Assembly (NCBI GenBank): GCA_964036045.1
Contig: OZ038383.1
Span: 62,377,725 to 62,441,724 of the forward strand
DNA: 64,000 nucleotides
DNA from: Eutreptiella sp. 'Long Island Sound 2002'
Lineage: Eukaryota > Euglenozoa > Euglenophyceae > Eutreptiales > Eutreptiaceae
Reading direction: 5' to 3'
Shown: positions 11,961 through 23,665 of the stretch, in pieces
Position numbering within the stretch: position 1 is the stretch's first letter
How the letters are laid out: the number at the start of each line of letters is the position of its first letter
Notes under the pieces: generated by a model
Told to the model about the DNA's origin: nothing
The model's input: only the letters and a program-made list of their open reading frames with translations
Databases searched by the model: none
Made by a program: the position numbers and the translations under genes

Positions 11961-12344
11961 GGGGCGCCTGAGGTGAGGCGCTGTCCCTCCCCCAACCGCC
12001 CGCCCACCCGGCGGGCTGTTGGGGTCCGCCACCCACGTGCTGTGGGCGCGGGTGTGTGGGTGTGGGGGCCCAACACTGTCCCCTTGGCTCGCACGCCCTG
12101 TCGGGGCTGCGTGCCGCGGGGGTGGTGGGGGGCCGTCCCCGGGGGGGTGGCCTGCCACCGTTGTGAGGGGTGTCTGGTGTCAGGCGCTGTCCCTCCCCCG
12201 GCCGCCCGTCCTCTGGAGCGGGCAGCCGGGGTTCCGCGACCCGTGTGTCTCGGTTGCGGTCGGTGCGGGCGTGGGGACCCAGCACCGGCCCCACAGCGTG
12301 CGCCTTGCCGGGCCGGCGTTGCTCGCTGTGGGGGTGGCAGAAGG

Positions 12345-12553
12345 GCGTCCCCGGGGGGGGTGGCCTGATACCGTTGCGAGGTGCGTCTGGTGTCAGGCGC
12401 TGTCCCTCCCCCGGCCGCCCGTCCTCTGGAGCGGGCAGCCAGGGTTCCGCGACCCGTGTGTCCCGGGTGCGGTCGGTGCGGGCGTGGGGACCCAGCAGGG
12501 GCCCCACAGCGTGCGTCCCTGCGGGCTGGCGCTGCTCGCTGTGGGGGTGGCGG
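12345..12553 (+). repeat. Extra A half-unit (A-A-B register slip)
   Basis: The interval between landmarks 12046 and 12668 is one half-unit too long. It contains two consecutive A-type halves (12134-12344 and 12345-12553). The second carries CCTGATACCGTTGCGAG, also seen in the A half near 10062. This breaks the A-B alternation and is the expected product of unequal exchange between homologous halves. Confidence 0.75.
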
Positions 12554-15059
12554 GAGGGCGTCCCCGGGGGGGGTGCCTTCCACCATTGTGAGGGGCGTCT
12601 GAGGTCAGGCGCTGTCCCTCCCCCGACTGCCCGCCCACTGGGCGGGCTGTTGGGGTCCGCCACCCACGTGCTGTGGGCGCGGGTGTGTGGGTGTGGGGGC
12701 CCAACACCGTCACCTTGGCTTGCATGCCCTGTGGGGGCTGCGTGCCGCGGGGGTGGTGGGGGGCCGTCCCCGGGGGGGGTGGCCTGCCACCGTTGTGAGG
12801 GGCGTCTGGTGTCAGGCGCTGTTCCTCCCCCGGCCGCCCGTCCTCTGGAGCGGGCAGCCAGGGTTCCGCGACCCGTGTGTCCCGGGTGCGGCCGTGCGGG
12901 CGTGGGGACCCAGCACCGGCCCGACAGCGTGCGCCCTTGCGGGCCGGCGTTGCCGGCTCTGGGGGTGGCGGAAGGGCGTCCCCGGGGGGGGCGCCTTCCA
13001 CCATTGTGAGGGGCGTCTGACGTCAGGCGCTGTCCCTCCCCCGACCACCCGCCCACCGGGCGGGCTGTTGGGGTCCGCCACCCACGTGCTGTGGGTGCGG
13101 GTGTGTGGGTGTGGGGGCCCAACACTGTCCCCTTGGCCTGCATGCCCTGTGGGGGCCGCGTGCCGCGGGGGTGGTGGGGGGCCGTCCCCGGGGGGGCTGA
13201 CCTGCCACCGTTGTGAGGGGCGTCTGGTGTCAGGCGCTGTCCCTCCCCCGGCCGCCCGTGCTCTGGGGCGGGCAGCCGGGGTTCTGAGACCAGTGTGTCC
13301 CGGGTGCAGTCGGTGCGGGCGTGGGGACCCAGCACCGGCCCCACAGCGTGCGCCCTTGCGGGCCGGCGTTGGCCGCTGTGGGGGTGGCGGAAGGGCGTTC
13401 CCTGGGGGGTGCCTTCCACCGTTGTGAGGGGCGTCTGTGGTCAGGCGCTCCCCCTCCCTGAACTGCCTGCCCACTGGGCGGGCGGTTGGGGTCCGCAACC
13501 CACGTGCTGTGGGCGCGGGTGTGTGGGTGTGGGGGCCCAACACTGTCCCCTTGGCCTGCACGCCCTGTGGGGGCTGCGTGCCGCGGGGGTGGTGGGGGGC
13601 CGTCCCCGGGGGGGTGGCCTGCTACCGATGCGAGAGGCGTCTGGTGTCAGGCGCTGTCCCTCCCCCGGCTGCCCGCCCTCTGGGGCCGGCAGTCGGGGTT
13701 GCGCGACCCGTGTGTCCCGGGTGCGGCCGGTGCGGGCGTGGGACCAAGCACCGGCCCCACAGCGTGCGCCTATGCGGGCCGGCGTTGCTCGCTGTGGGGG
13801 TGGCGGAAGCGCGTCCCCGGGGGGGGTGCCTTTGACCATTGTGAGGGGCGTCTGAGGTCAGGCGCTGTCCCTCCCCTGACCGCCCGCCCACCCGGCGGGC
13901 TGTTGAGGTCCGCCACCCACGTGCTGTGGGCGCGGGTGTGTGGGTGTGGGGGCCCAACACTGTCCCCTTGGCTCGCACGCCTTGTGGGGGCTGCGTGCCG
14001 CGGGGGTGGTGGGGGGCCGTCCCCGGGGAGTGGGTGGCCTTCCACCATTGTGAGGGGCGTCTGGTGTCAGGCGCTGTCCCTCCCCCGGCCGCCCGTCCTC
14101 TGGAGCGGGCAGCCAGGGTTCCCCGACCCGTGTGTCCCGGGTGCGGTCGGTGTGGGCGTGGGGACCCAGCACCGGCCCCACAGCTTGCGTCCTTGCGGGC
14201 CGGCGTTGCTCGCTGTGGGGGTGGCGGAAGGGCATCCCTGGGGGGGGTGCCTTCCACCATTGTCAGGGGCGTCTGAGGTCAGGCGCTGTCCCTCCCCCGA
14301 CCGCCCGCCCACTGGGCGGTCTGTTGGGGTCCGCCACCCACGTGCTGTGGGCGCGGGTGTGTGGGTGTGGGGGCCCAACACCGTCCCCTTGGCTTGCATG
14401 CCCTGTGGGAGCTGCGTGCCGCGGGGGTGGTGGGGGGCCGTCCCCGGGGGGGGTGGCCTGCCACCGTTGTGAGGGGCGTCTGGTGTCAGGCGCTGTCCCT
14501 CTCCCGGCCGCCCGTCCTCTGGAGCGGGCAGCCAGGGTTCCGCGACCCGTGTGTTCCGGGTGCGGTCGATGCGGGCGTGGAAACGGAGCACCGGCCCCAC
14601 AGCGTGCGCCTATGCGGGCCGGCGTTGCTCGCTGTGGGGGTGGCGGAAGGGCGTCCCCGGGGGGGTCGCCTTCCACCATTGTGAGGGGCGTCTGAGGTCA
14701 GGCGCTGTCCCTCCCCCGACTGCCTGCCCACTGGGCGGGCTGTTGGGGTCCGCCAGCCACGTGCCGTGGGCGGGGGTGTGTGGGTGTGGGGGCCCAACAC
14801 TGTCCCCCTGGCCTGCATGCCTCGTGGGGGCTGCGTGGTGCGGGGCTGGTGGGGGGCCGTCCCCGGGGGGGGTGGCCTGCCACCGTTGTGAGGGGCGTCT
14901 GGTGTCCGGCGCTGTCCCTCCCCCGGCCGCCCGTCCTCTGGAGCGGGCAGCCAGGGTTCCGCGACCCGTGTGTCCCGGGTGCGGTCGGTGCGGCCGTGGG
15001 GACCGAGCACCCGCCCCACAGCGTGCGCCCTTGCGGGCCGGCGTTGCTCGCTGTGGGAG

Positions 15060-16860
15060 TGGGGGAAGGGCGTCCCAGGGCGGGGTGCCTTCCACCATAG
15101 GAGGCGCGTCTGAGGTCAGGCGCTGTCCCTCCCCCGACTGCCCGCCCACTGGGTGGGCTGTCAGGGTCCGCCACCCACGTGCTGTGGGCGCGGGTGTGTG
15201 GGTGTGGGGGCCCAACACTGTCTTCTTGGCCTGCATGCCCTGTGGGGGCTGCGTGCCGCCGGGGTGGTGGGGGGCCGTCCCCGGGGGGGGTGGCCTGCCA
15301 CCGTTGCGAGGGGCGTCTGGTGTCAGGCGCCGTCCCTCCCCCGGCCGCTGTACTCTGGAGCGGGCAGCCGGGGCTCCGCGACCAGTGTGTCCCGGGTGCG
15401 GCCGGTGCGGGCGTGGGGACCCAGCACCAGCCCCACAGCGTGCGCCCATGCGGGCCAGCGTTGCTCGCTGTGGGGGTGGCGGAAGGGCGTCCCCGGGGGG
15501 GTTGCCTTCCGCCATTGTGAGGGGCGTCTGAGGTCAGGCGCTGTCGCTCCCCCGACCGCCCGCCCACTGGGCGGGCTGTTGGGGTCCGTCACCCACGTGC
15601 TTTGGGCGCGGGTGTGTGGGTGTGGGGGCCCAACACTGTCCCCTTGGCTTGCATGCCCTGTGGGGGCTGCGTGCCGCGGGGGTGGGGGGGCCGTCCCCGG
15701 GGGGGGTGGCCTGCCACCGTTGTGAGGGGCGTCTGGTGTCTCGCGCTGTCCCTCCCCCAGCCGCCCGTCCTCTGAAGCGGGCAGCCAGGGTTCGGCGACC
15801 CGTATGTCCCGGGTGCGGCCGGTGCAGGCGTCGGGACCCAGCACCGGCCCCACAGCGTGCGCCCTTGCGGGCCGGCGCTGCTCGCTGTGGGGGTGGCGGA
15901 AGGGCATCCCCGGGGGGGGTGCCTTCCACCATTGTGAGGGGCGTCTGAGGTGAGACGCTGTCCCTCCCCCGACTGCCCGCCCGCCGGGCGGGCTGTCGGG
16001 GTCCGCCACCCACGTGCCGTGGCCGCGGGTGTGTGGATGTGGGGGCCCAACACTGTCTCCTTGGCCTGCACGCCCCGTGGGGGCTGCGTGCCGCGGGGGT
16101 GGTCGGGGGCCGTCCCCGGGGGGGGTGGCCTGCCACCATTGTGAGGGGCGTCTGGTGTCAGGCGCTGTCCCTCCGCCGGCCGCCCGTCCTCTGGAGTGGG
16201 CAGCCAGGGTTCCGCGACCCGTGTGTCCCGGGTGCGGTCGGTGCGGGCGTGGGGACCCAGCACCGGCCCCACAGCGTGCGCCCTTGCGGGCCGGCGTTGC
16301 TCGCTGTGGGGGTGGCGGAAGGGTGTCCCCGGGGGGGGGTGCCTTCCACCATTGTGAGGGGCGTCTGAGGTCAGGCGTTGTCCCTCCCCCGACTGCCCGC
16401 CCACTAGGCGGGCTTTCGGGGTCCGCCACCCACGTGCTGTGCACGCAAATGTGGGGGTGTGGGGGCCCAACACTGTCCCCCTGGCCTGCATGCCCTGTGG
16501 GGGCTGCGTCCCGCGGGACTGGTGGGGGGCCGTTCCCGGGGGGGGTGGCCTGCCACCGTTGTGAGGGGCGTCTGGTGTCAGGCGCTGTCCCTCCCCCGGC
16601 GGCCAGTCCTCTGGAGCGGGCAGCCAGGGTTCCGCGACCCGTGTGTCCCGGGTGCGGTCGATGCGGGCGTGGGGACCCAGCACCGGCCCTACAGCGTGCG
16701 CCCTTGCGGGCCGGCGCTGCTCGGGGTCGGGGTGGCGGAAGGGCGTCCCCGGGGGGGTTGTCTTCCACCATTGTGAGGGGCGTCTGGGGGCAGGCGCTGT
16801 CCCTCCCCCGACTGCTCGCCCACTGGGTGGGCTGTCGGGGTCCGCCAGCCAGGTGCTGTG
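15060..16860 (+). repeat. Multi-unit array block duplicated at about 17150-18530 (first copy)
   Basis: Rare variants occur in the same order in both blocks: CCATAGGAGGCGCGTC at 15095 and 17187, GCTGTACTCTGGAGC at 15348 and 17440, TTTGGGCGCG at 15601 and 17694, and GTGTCTCGCGCTG at 15737 and 17833. The offset is about 2,092 bp, five units. The variant GTGCTGTGCACGC at 16434 and 18111 is offset by only about 1,677 bp, so the second block has lost one unit. Confidence 0.75.
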
Positions 16861-19137
16861 GGCGCGGGTGTGTGGGTGTGGGGGCCCAACACTGTTACCT
16901 TGGCCTGCATGCCCTGCGGGGGCTGCGTGCCGCGGGGCTGGTGGGGGGCCGTCCCCGGGGGGGGTGGCCTGCCACCGTTGTGTGGGGCGTCTGGTGTCAG
17001 GCGCTGTCCCTCCCCCGGCCGCCCGTCCTCTGGAGCGGGCAGCCGGGGTTCCGTGACCCGTGTGTCCCGGGTGCGGTCGCTGCGGGCGTGGGAACCCAGC
17101 ACCGGCCCCACAGCGTGCGCCCTTGCGGGCCGGCGTTGCTCGCTGTGGGAGTGGGGGAAGGGCGTCCCCGGGCGGGGTGCCTTTCACCATAGGAGGCGCG
17201 TCTGAGGTCAGGCCCTGTCCCTCCCCCGACTGCCTGCCCACTGGGTGGGCTGTCAGGGTCCGCCACCCACGTGCTGTGGGCGCGGGTGTGTGGGTGTGGG
17301 GGCCCAACACTGTCTTCTTGGCCTGCATGCCCTGTGGGGGCTGCGTGCCGCGGGGGTGGTGGGGGGCCGTCCCCGGGGAGGGTGGCCTGCCACCGTTGCG
17401 AGGGGCGTCTGGTGTCAGGCGATGTCCCTCCCCCGGCCGCTGTACTCTGGAGCGGGCAGCCGGGGCTCCGCGACCCGTGTGTCCCGGGTGCGGTCGGTGC
17501 GGGCTTGGGGGCCCAGCACCAGCCCCACAGCGTGCGCCCATGCGGGCCGGCGCTGCTCGCTGTGGGGGTGGCGGAAAGGGCGTCCCCGGGGGGGTTGCCT
17601 TCCGCCATTGTGAGGGGCGTCTGAGGTCAGGCGCTGTCCCTCCCCCGACTGCCCGCCCACTGGGCGGGCTGTTGGGGTCCGTCACCCACGTGCTTTGGGC
17701 GCGGGTGTGTGGGTGTGGGGGCCCAACACTGTCCCCTTGGCTTGCATGCCCTGTGGGGGCTGCGTGCTGCGGGGGTGGTGGGGGGGCCGTCCCCGGGGGG
17801 GGTGGCCTGCCACCGTTGTGAGGGGCGTCTGGTGTCTCGCGCTGTCCCTTCCCCAGCCGCCCGTCCTCTGAAGCGGGCAGCCAGGGTTCGGCGACCCGTG
17901 TGTCCCGGGTGCGGTCGGTGCAGGCGTGGGGACCCAGCACCGGCCCCACAGCGTGCGCCCTTGCGGGCCGGCGTTGCTCGCTGTGGGGGTGGCGGAAGGG
18001 CGTCCCCGGGGGGGGGTGCCTTCCACCATTGTGAGGGGCGTCTGAGGTCAGGCGTTGTCCCTCCCCCGACTGCCCGCCCACTAGGCGGGCTTTCGGGGTC
18101 CGCCACCCACGTGCTGTGCACGCGAATGTGGGGGTGTGGGGGCCCAACACTGTCCCCCTGGCCTGCATGTCCTGTGGGGGCTGCGTGCCGCGGGACTGGT
18201 GGGGGGCCGTTCCCGGGGGGGGTGGCCTGCCACCGTTGTGAGGGGCGTCTGGTGTCAGGCGCTGTCCCTCCCCCGGCGGCCCGTCCTCTGGAGCGGGCAG
18301 CCAGGGTTCCGCGAACCTTGTGTCCCGGGTGCGGTCGATGCGGTCGTGGGGACCCAGCACCGGCCCCACAGCGTGCGCCCTTGCGGGCCGGCGCTGCTCG
18401 CTGTGGGGGTGGCGGAAGGGCGTCCCCGGGGGGGTTGTCTTCCACCATTGTGAGGGGCGTCTGAGGTCAGGCGCTGTCCCTCCCCCAACTGCCCGCCCAC
18501 TGGGCGGGCTGTGGGGGTCCGCCACCCACGTGCTGTGGGCGCGGGTGTGTGGGTGTGGGGGCCCAACACTGTCCCCTTGGCCTGCATGCCCTGTGGGGGC
18601 TGCGTGCCGCGGGGGTGGTGGGGGGCCGTCCCCGGGGGGGGGGTGGCCTGCCACCGTTGTGAGGGGCGTCTGGTGTCAGGCGCTGTCCCTCCCCGAGCCG
18701 CCAGTCCTCTGGAGCGGGCAGCCGGGGTTCCGCGAGGCATGTGTCCGGGGTGCGGTCGGTGCGGGCGTCGGAACCCAGCACCGGCCCGACAGCGTGCGCC
18801 CTTGCGGGCCGGCATTGCTCGCTGTGGGGGTGGCGGAAGGGCGTCCCTGGTTGGGGTGCCTTCCGCTGTTGTGAGGGGCGTGTATGGTCAGGCGCTCCCC
18901 CTCCCCCGACTGCCCGCCCACTGGGCGGGCTGTTGGGGTCCGTCACCCACATGCCGTGGGCGCGGGTGTGTGGGTGTGGGGTCCTTATGACCCTCCTGTG
19001 AAGAAGACAAGAGAACACAGCGCTGCTAAGCAACTGTGGCCTAACAGGGACGCCACGACACGCTTTCCTGCTAGGGCTTGGAGGGGAAGGGCGCACAGGT
19101 GGCGTGCACAGCGCGGATGTCGATGGAGTCGAACTGC

Positions 19138-19158
19138 CCTCGCCACTCCTGGCTGAGG
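19138..19158 (-). repeat. Single 21-bp copy of the 61-63 kb minisatellite core
   Basis: The minus strand of this segment is identical over all 21 bases to 61252-61272 inside the minisatellite array. It contains the core CCAGGAGTGGCGAGG. Confidence 0.7.
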
Positions 19159-20034
19159 CGCAGTCAATTGATTGTGTGATCAGCGCCGTATATTTCAGCA
19201 CGGCTCAAGGGACTGCACCAGTTCACCCTGACCCTCCGACCCGTACAACGGAGGCCAATGGACTGGGTTCAACACTGAGGAACCAAGACACACTCCATGT
19301 ATTATACGCTTCTTAGTGTGCCCCATAATACACTGTTCCTGAACCCAGTTGCAAGCAAGCAAGCTTAAGGACTTCGCCAGTTCCCTTATGGAACGTAGGG
19401 CGAAGCCCTGGGTAACCTGGCAAGGGTTCATACCGCGTGCACAGCGCGTGGCCTACCGTTTAATCCCTTTAATGCATCGTGTGCACGCATGCAGGGAAGG
19501 GAGGCGTGATCTATACCACTGTAACCACACTGACTCAACCAGAAGGTGAGCTCCTCCTGGGATTACCTACCTTACTCACCATGCATCGTGTGAATGCCGA
19601 AGTGAAGCGAACGCAAAACAAACCTAAGCGTTTAAACAACCCTATTGCGAGTTATAAACAACCCTAAGCGTTTCATTGCGTCGTGTGGCTTGCACGACTC
19701 TTCCTGTTGTGCCTGTTTTGTCATATGCAAAAAGGAGAACAGGGAATGGCGGATGAGAGACGACGGCACGACGCAAAATAAGCCTAAGCGTCTAAGACAA
19801 CCCTACTTTAACGCACAAACGACGCAAGCACGAGCACACACTTCTCCTTTGGACCTGTGAAGAGAAGGGAAGGTGGGTGCATGCACAAGGAAGCGTGGCA
19901 ACGTGTGTATGTCGCCTCCGGCACACAACGCTATGCATAAGTGTGTATGTCCTAATCAGTGCAACAAAAAGGGTGGTTGTGCTGTAAGAGCAGTTGTCAC
20001 GGTTGCCCCGCATTGCACCGAAGGGCAGGACAGG

Positions 20035-20108
20035 ACAAATGTCGGGTGCACATGCAAAGCAAGTGTACAATGCTTAACACAACTTGGACTTTAATGCACA
20101 CAAAAGAT
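20035..20108 (+). repeat. 74-bp dispersed repeat, copy 2 (right of the tandem array)
   Basis: Same orientation as 7989-8062, with two substitutions. Confidence 0.75.
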
Positions 20109-21249
20109 ATGGTGCCAGGTGGCAGAATTTCTGACGCAGAGCCGCACAGGCATTGCAGGCATTGCAGGAGGCAACAAATACACATCACCACACTGCAGAA
20201 AATACAACAAGAAAATACAACAAGGCTGTCAGGGGCGGGGGGGGGGGGGGGGCTGTATCCTACAGTCAGTCAAAACAAATGTGCGGACAGCAAGAGAGAG
20301 GAGATAGAGACAAAGTCACTGCACCAAGCTGACAGGAAAGTAAAAGGAGCAGAATGCCACAATGCAGATAGGTAATTCCTAGATAGGGGGGGCGCAAAGA
20401 CCACGCCTGTGATTGTTTTATCACTGGTAACAGAACAATTGAGATGTCAGAACCAAAAAGCAACAAGACACAGGCATAGGAGATTGAGATTCACTGAACT
20501 ATTACACACGCACTATATGCGGTACCACTTGCTCTAGGGCGCAGGGGGCTCACGTATCCTACAGAACCGCATTGTACTCGCAGAGGACGCAGTGCAACAG
20601 TTGGGCCCGGGAGGAGGGGGTTGCGCAGCGCACTCTGCCTGTAAACGCAACAAGCGTCTGGTGCCGGACGGAAGGTTTCAGCCACAGCTCAGCACCAGTG
20701 TGCCTAGGGCGGGGACCAAATATCAAGGGGGGATGCAGCTACGTACTATGCGGAGTGGGCAAGGTCACCGATGACCCGTGCAGTGAACCTGAAACTGAGC
20801 TGACAATGCTATGTACAAGGTCAGAAGATACAACAATGCAAGACTGTCCTTCGACTGGCATCCCCTTCCCTAGAGAAAGGGCCCACCTGCCAATGGTGGG
20901 TGAAAAAATAAAAAGGAGTGGCAACCCTGATAAGCAATACCCCGGGGCGGGGTCCATACCGTAAGCAGGCGTTAGAAACCGTCCACCCGAATGAAATCAG
21001 TCACAGTGGCAGGGGAGGACTGGAAATGCACGGGCTGTGACAGCCAGGCAGGGAGGAGAAAAACAGTGACGAAATTGGGGGATATCAGGCACCAAACGGT
21101 ACCTGTACCATACAGGAGGCATCGAAGGATCGCAACACGTCCATCTGGACTTACAGTAGCCATGCAGGGATGTGCCTGCGGACCCAACATCGGGTACAGT
21201 GGTGCCCTCACTCTAAGGGGGGGGGGAGGTCCGGCCTGAAATAGTGACC

Positions 21250-22130
21250 TCAAAACTCCACAGCAGGAAGTTCAGGCTTGTTTGTCACTGCCGAGAATGA
21301 TGGTACAGCGCGTACCGGTCGTACAGAGCGCGACCTAGGGAGAGATCCTACCGGTAGCAGCTGAATTATGTTCAGGGCCATCTGCTTATCCAAGCAGTAG
21401 CGCACCAATGGCAAATTGTAACCGGGCAAGAAGTTCTGTGCCGGCTGCCACGAATCGTGGTCCGCGGAATACCCTTCCCAGCGGACCAGGAACTCCGTTT
21501 TGTCCACGCCATGACGCTTTAACGGCCGGTGGTCAAGTATCTTATTCACCGGATACGTCTTTTCAGCCACTGGTTGTGTCTTGGCGCGTGTTAGGGGCCT
21601 AGTCTAGAAAAGGGGAACAGGCTCACCTAACAATGGCTCCTTATATAGTTTCAAGTTGAAGGAATGCTTTTCCACCGGCTGCAGGGCATCAGTATTGACT
21701 AAGTATGTCCCTGTCCCCTGTGACTAACAACCTCACACGGGCGAACCCAATAAGGAGCCAGCTTGTCAGTACCGTGCGGGCGCTTTGCTTGACCCCAGAC
21801 CAAATCTCCTGCTAAGTATTCAGTACTCTCCCGTCTGGGCTGATTGTACCGTTGTTTGCATTTCTGAAGTTGCTGTTCCTGCAGGCCACGAGCTGACCTA
21901 TCCATGTCCCTCATCTTCGGCAGCCACTGTGTGGCGCCAACCGCTTCCCTACGGGGCGGGGCGCAAGGTGGAGGCCCCAACTTCTGACGGCCGAACAGAA
22001 TTTCCTGCGAGCCCAGCCCAAGGTGACCCTTGGTCTGGTGGTATGCCCGGAGGACGGCCCAAATACACTGATCCCAACTGATACCATTGAAGCGGTACCC
22101 AGAGCCTATGGCGCATGGCCTGGAGGCCCG
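21250..22130 (-). pseudogene. Chromovirus integrase C-terminus and chromodomain (decayed)
   Basis: On the minus strand, 22115-21700 encodes the end of an integrase core (VLRAYHQTKGHLGLGSQE, then ILFGR) and a basic helix. A GPY/F-like module follows: GDLVWGQAKRPHGTDKLAP, YWV, CEVV. A one-base frameshift follows near 21705. The continuation reads TYLVNTDALQPVEKH, contains one stop near 21602, and then encodes a chromodomain at 21560-21420: YPVNKILDHR, then FLVRWEGY, then DSWQP. Chromodomains at the integrase C-terminus define Ty3-type chromoviruses and are thought to steer integration. Only the 3' end of pol is left. It is not in the same family as the elements at 32-51 kb, whose chromodomain differs. 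Confidence 0.8.
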
Positions 22131-22540
22131 TGAGCCGTCATAACCGTGCGGAAGCGGTTGACACCTGCTGTCAGCGGGATATCCCTGTTCTCTAATCCGC
22201 GAGATCTGGAACCCGAGCCCTAACCATTAAATCGATGTAGAATTACCATAATTTTACTGTCTTGGTCGATTTTTTATTAGAAATCGGTGAAATACCCGAT
22301 TTCTACCGCGATTTCTAATTGCTGTGAAATCGCCGCCTGTTGTCGCCTGTTCGCGCACTTTCGTCGCTTCTCCGTGGCCAGTTTTGTGATGGACTTTTCC
22401 CGAGTACCTTTGAGGTTCTAAAGGAACTTCAGGGCTGGATCTAGAGGGTTTTTCTTGTACTTTTATCTGGTGTTTTCACCAGAATTTTTCGCCGTTGCGT
22501 CTGAGAGAAAATCAGCGCGCAAGCTTTTCCGTCGATCGCT

Positions 22541-22572
22541 CGAACTCATGGTTCTCAAGGACCATGAGTTCG
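22541..22572. repeat. Perfect 12-bp inverted repeat with 8-nt loop
   Basis: CGAACTCATGGT at 22541-22552 and ACCATGAGTTCG at 22561-22572 are exact reverse complements. Either strand could fold into a stable hairpin. No U-tract or coding context explains it. Confidence 0.8.
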
Positions 22573-23642
22573 GACGGAACCCTACATTTCCCCCCTATGC
22601 CTTTCATCCATGCCCCTTTCACGTGGGCATATCACTTTGCATAGGGAAGCGGGCAATAGGGATCTTTTAGGCAGCATATGGGTGTTTCAAACCCAAGTTA
22701 ATTGCGTGCGCAAACGCTAACTTTGTGGCCTTGTGAGCATGCACGATAATATCCGAACACAATGCTCACAAGACAAAAAACCCTATGTCATTTTCGTTTT
22801 TCGAGCAAACTCAACGATGGCTACACGCAATTCAATGCACACCAAAACTCATTTTTTGAAAAAGGGCAAATTTTGGTCGAAAATTAGGCCAAAATGGCCT
22901 ATCTCCCGAGGCTCGTACTCGAAGCCTCTAAAGAATTGAGCCTTGAATCAATGCAATATGTAAAGTAAAGACCACGAAGAACATCGTGGATGGCTTGATT
23001 GATTTTTGCAACCTTGTCTCCTATCTTATATAACGTCGCCTTGTGAGCACGCGTGCCAAACTGCCTCTTTGCACACGCGCTCATATGCAAACACTAATGA
23101 CATGAGTGCGCGGAGACAATGGAACCATAGTGTGCATATTTGAGGGCACCTACTATGGGCCTACTCCAAAATTGTTTACTCATATTTTTGTTCCTCAATG
23201 ACCCAAGGATATGTACATACCAATATCGCCGATATATGCACTTTTTGCCATAAATAGTGTGTTTCAAGGATTTGGGTGTTAAAAATGCTTCCATTATGCT
23301 TTGAACCCCAACCCTTATTGCAAAAGAGAAGCAAAGCTTCGGTTTTGCATCCGTGCAAAAGCTGGAGGCTCATTTCTCTTGTGATACGGAGATACGATTT
23401 TTTGAGTGACCACTTTTGGGTAAATTTTGGTCGTTTTGCCCAGAATGGCCACAAACCTGGTCTCCCCCTTAATGTTCGGCCCGAGGTTGCGTGCGCCACT
23501 TGACCAAGGTTAAGGGCAATTCAGAGAGGGCACATAAACCCGCATTGAATGGGGTGTTTCCCCATGTGGCCTCTCCTCTTGAAGGGAGAGTTGTGAGTCA
23601 CCCAATTTGGGGTATGTTGCCATTCTGCCCCATTTGTGTGTC

Positions 23643-23665
23643 ATTTTCCCCCCAAGGGGGAAAAT
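23643..23665. repeat. Perfect 10-bp inverted repeat, 3-nt loop
   Basis: ATTTTCCCCC at 23643-23652 and GGGGGAAAAT at 23656-23665. It is comparable in style to the GTTTCCCTTAT/ATAAGGGAAAC pair found in each LTR (28355-28402 in L1). Confidence 0.7.

Larger units (their letters stand above)
9159..18981 (+). repeat. Tandem satellite array, ~23 dimeric units of ~419 bp
   Basis: A landmark around CACGTGCTGTGGGCGCGGGT recurs 23 times, near 9530, 9949, 10366, 10787, 11206, 11625, 12046, 12668, 13088, 13505, 13920, 14341, 14762, 15178, 15598, 16015, 16433, 16853, 17271, 17688, 18108, 18530 and 18950. Spacing is 415-422 bp except for one 622-bp interval. Each unit contains two related ~209-bp halves: half A with GGCGTCTGGTGTCAGGCG and half B with GGCGTCTGAGGTCAGGCG, very similar over their first ~90 bp and diverged afterwards. 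The plus strand is G+C-rich with few A, so many very long open frames appear on both strands; unit length is not a multiple of three and these are not annotated as genes. The array ends abruptly at GTGTGGGGTCC. Confidence 0.95.
18982..21249. other. Noncoding interval downstream of the array
   Basis: No gene recognised. Visible features are a single copy of the minisatellite core on the minus strand (19138-19158), a local repeat family around CCTAAGCGT and CAACCCTA (19625-19805), the second 74-bp repeat (20035-20108) and a G16 run (20237-20252). Its lower-coordinate side should be the 3' flank of the minus-strand integrase remnant that starts at 21250, but no LTR was recognised. Confidence 0.5.

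Noticed and set aside
9674-18654. Very long open frames in the tandem array, up to 1,021 codons on the minus strand (18654-15589)
   Set aside because: They exist in several frames and on both strands at once, follow the low A/T content, and the ~419-bp unit is not a multiple of three, so the frame drifts from unit to unit.
19100-19170. tRNA-derived SINE suggested by a B-box-like AGTTCGACTCC on the minus strand
   Set aside because: No A box, no tRNA fold and no tail were found at the expected distance.
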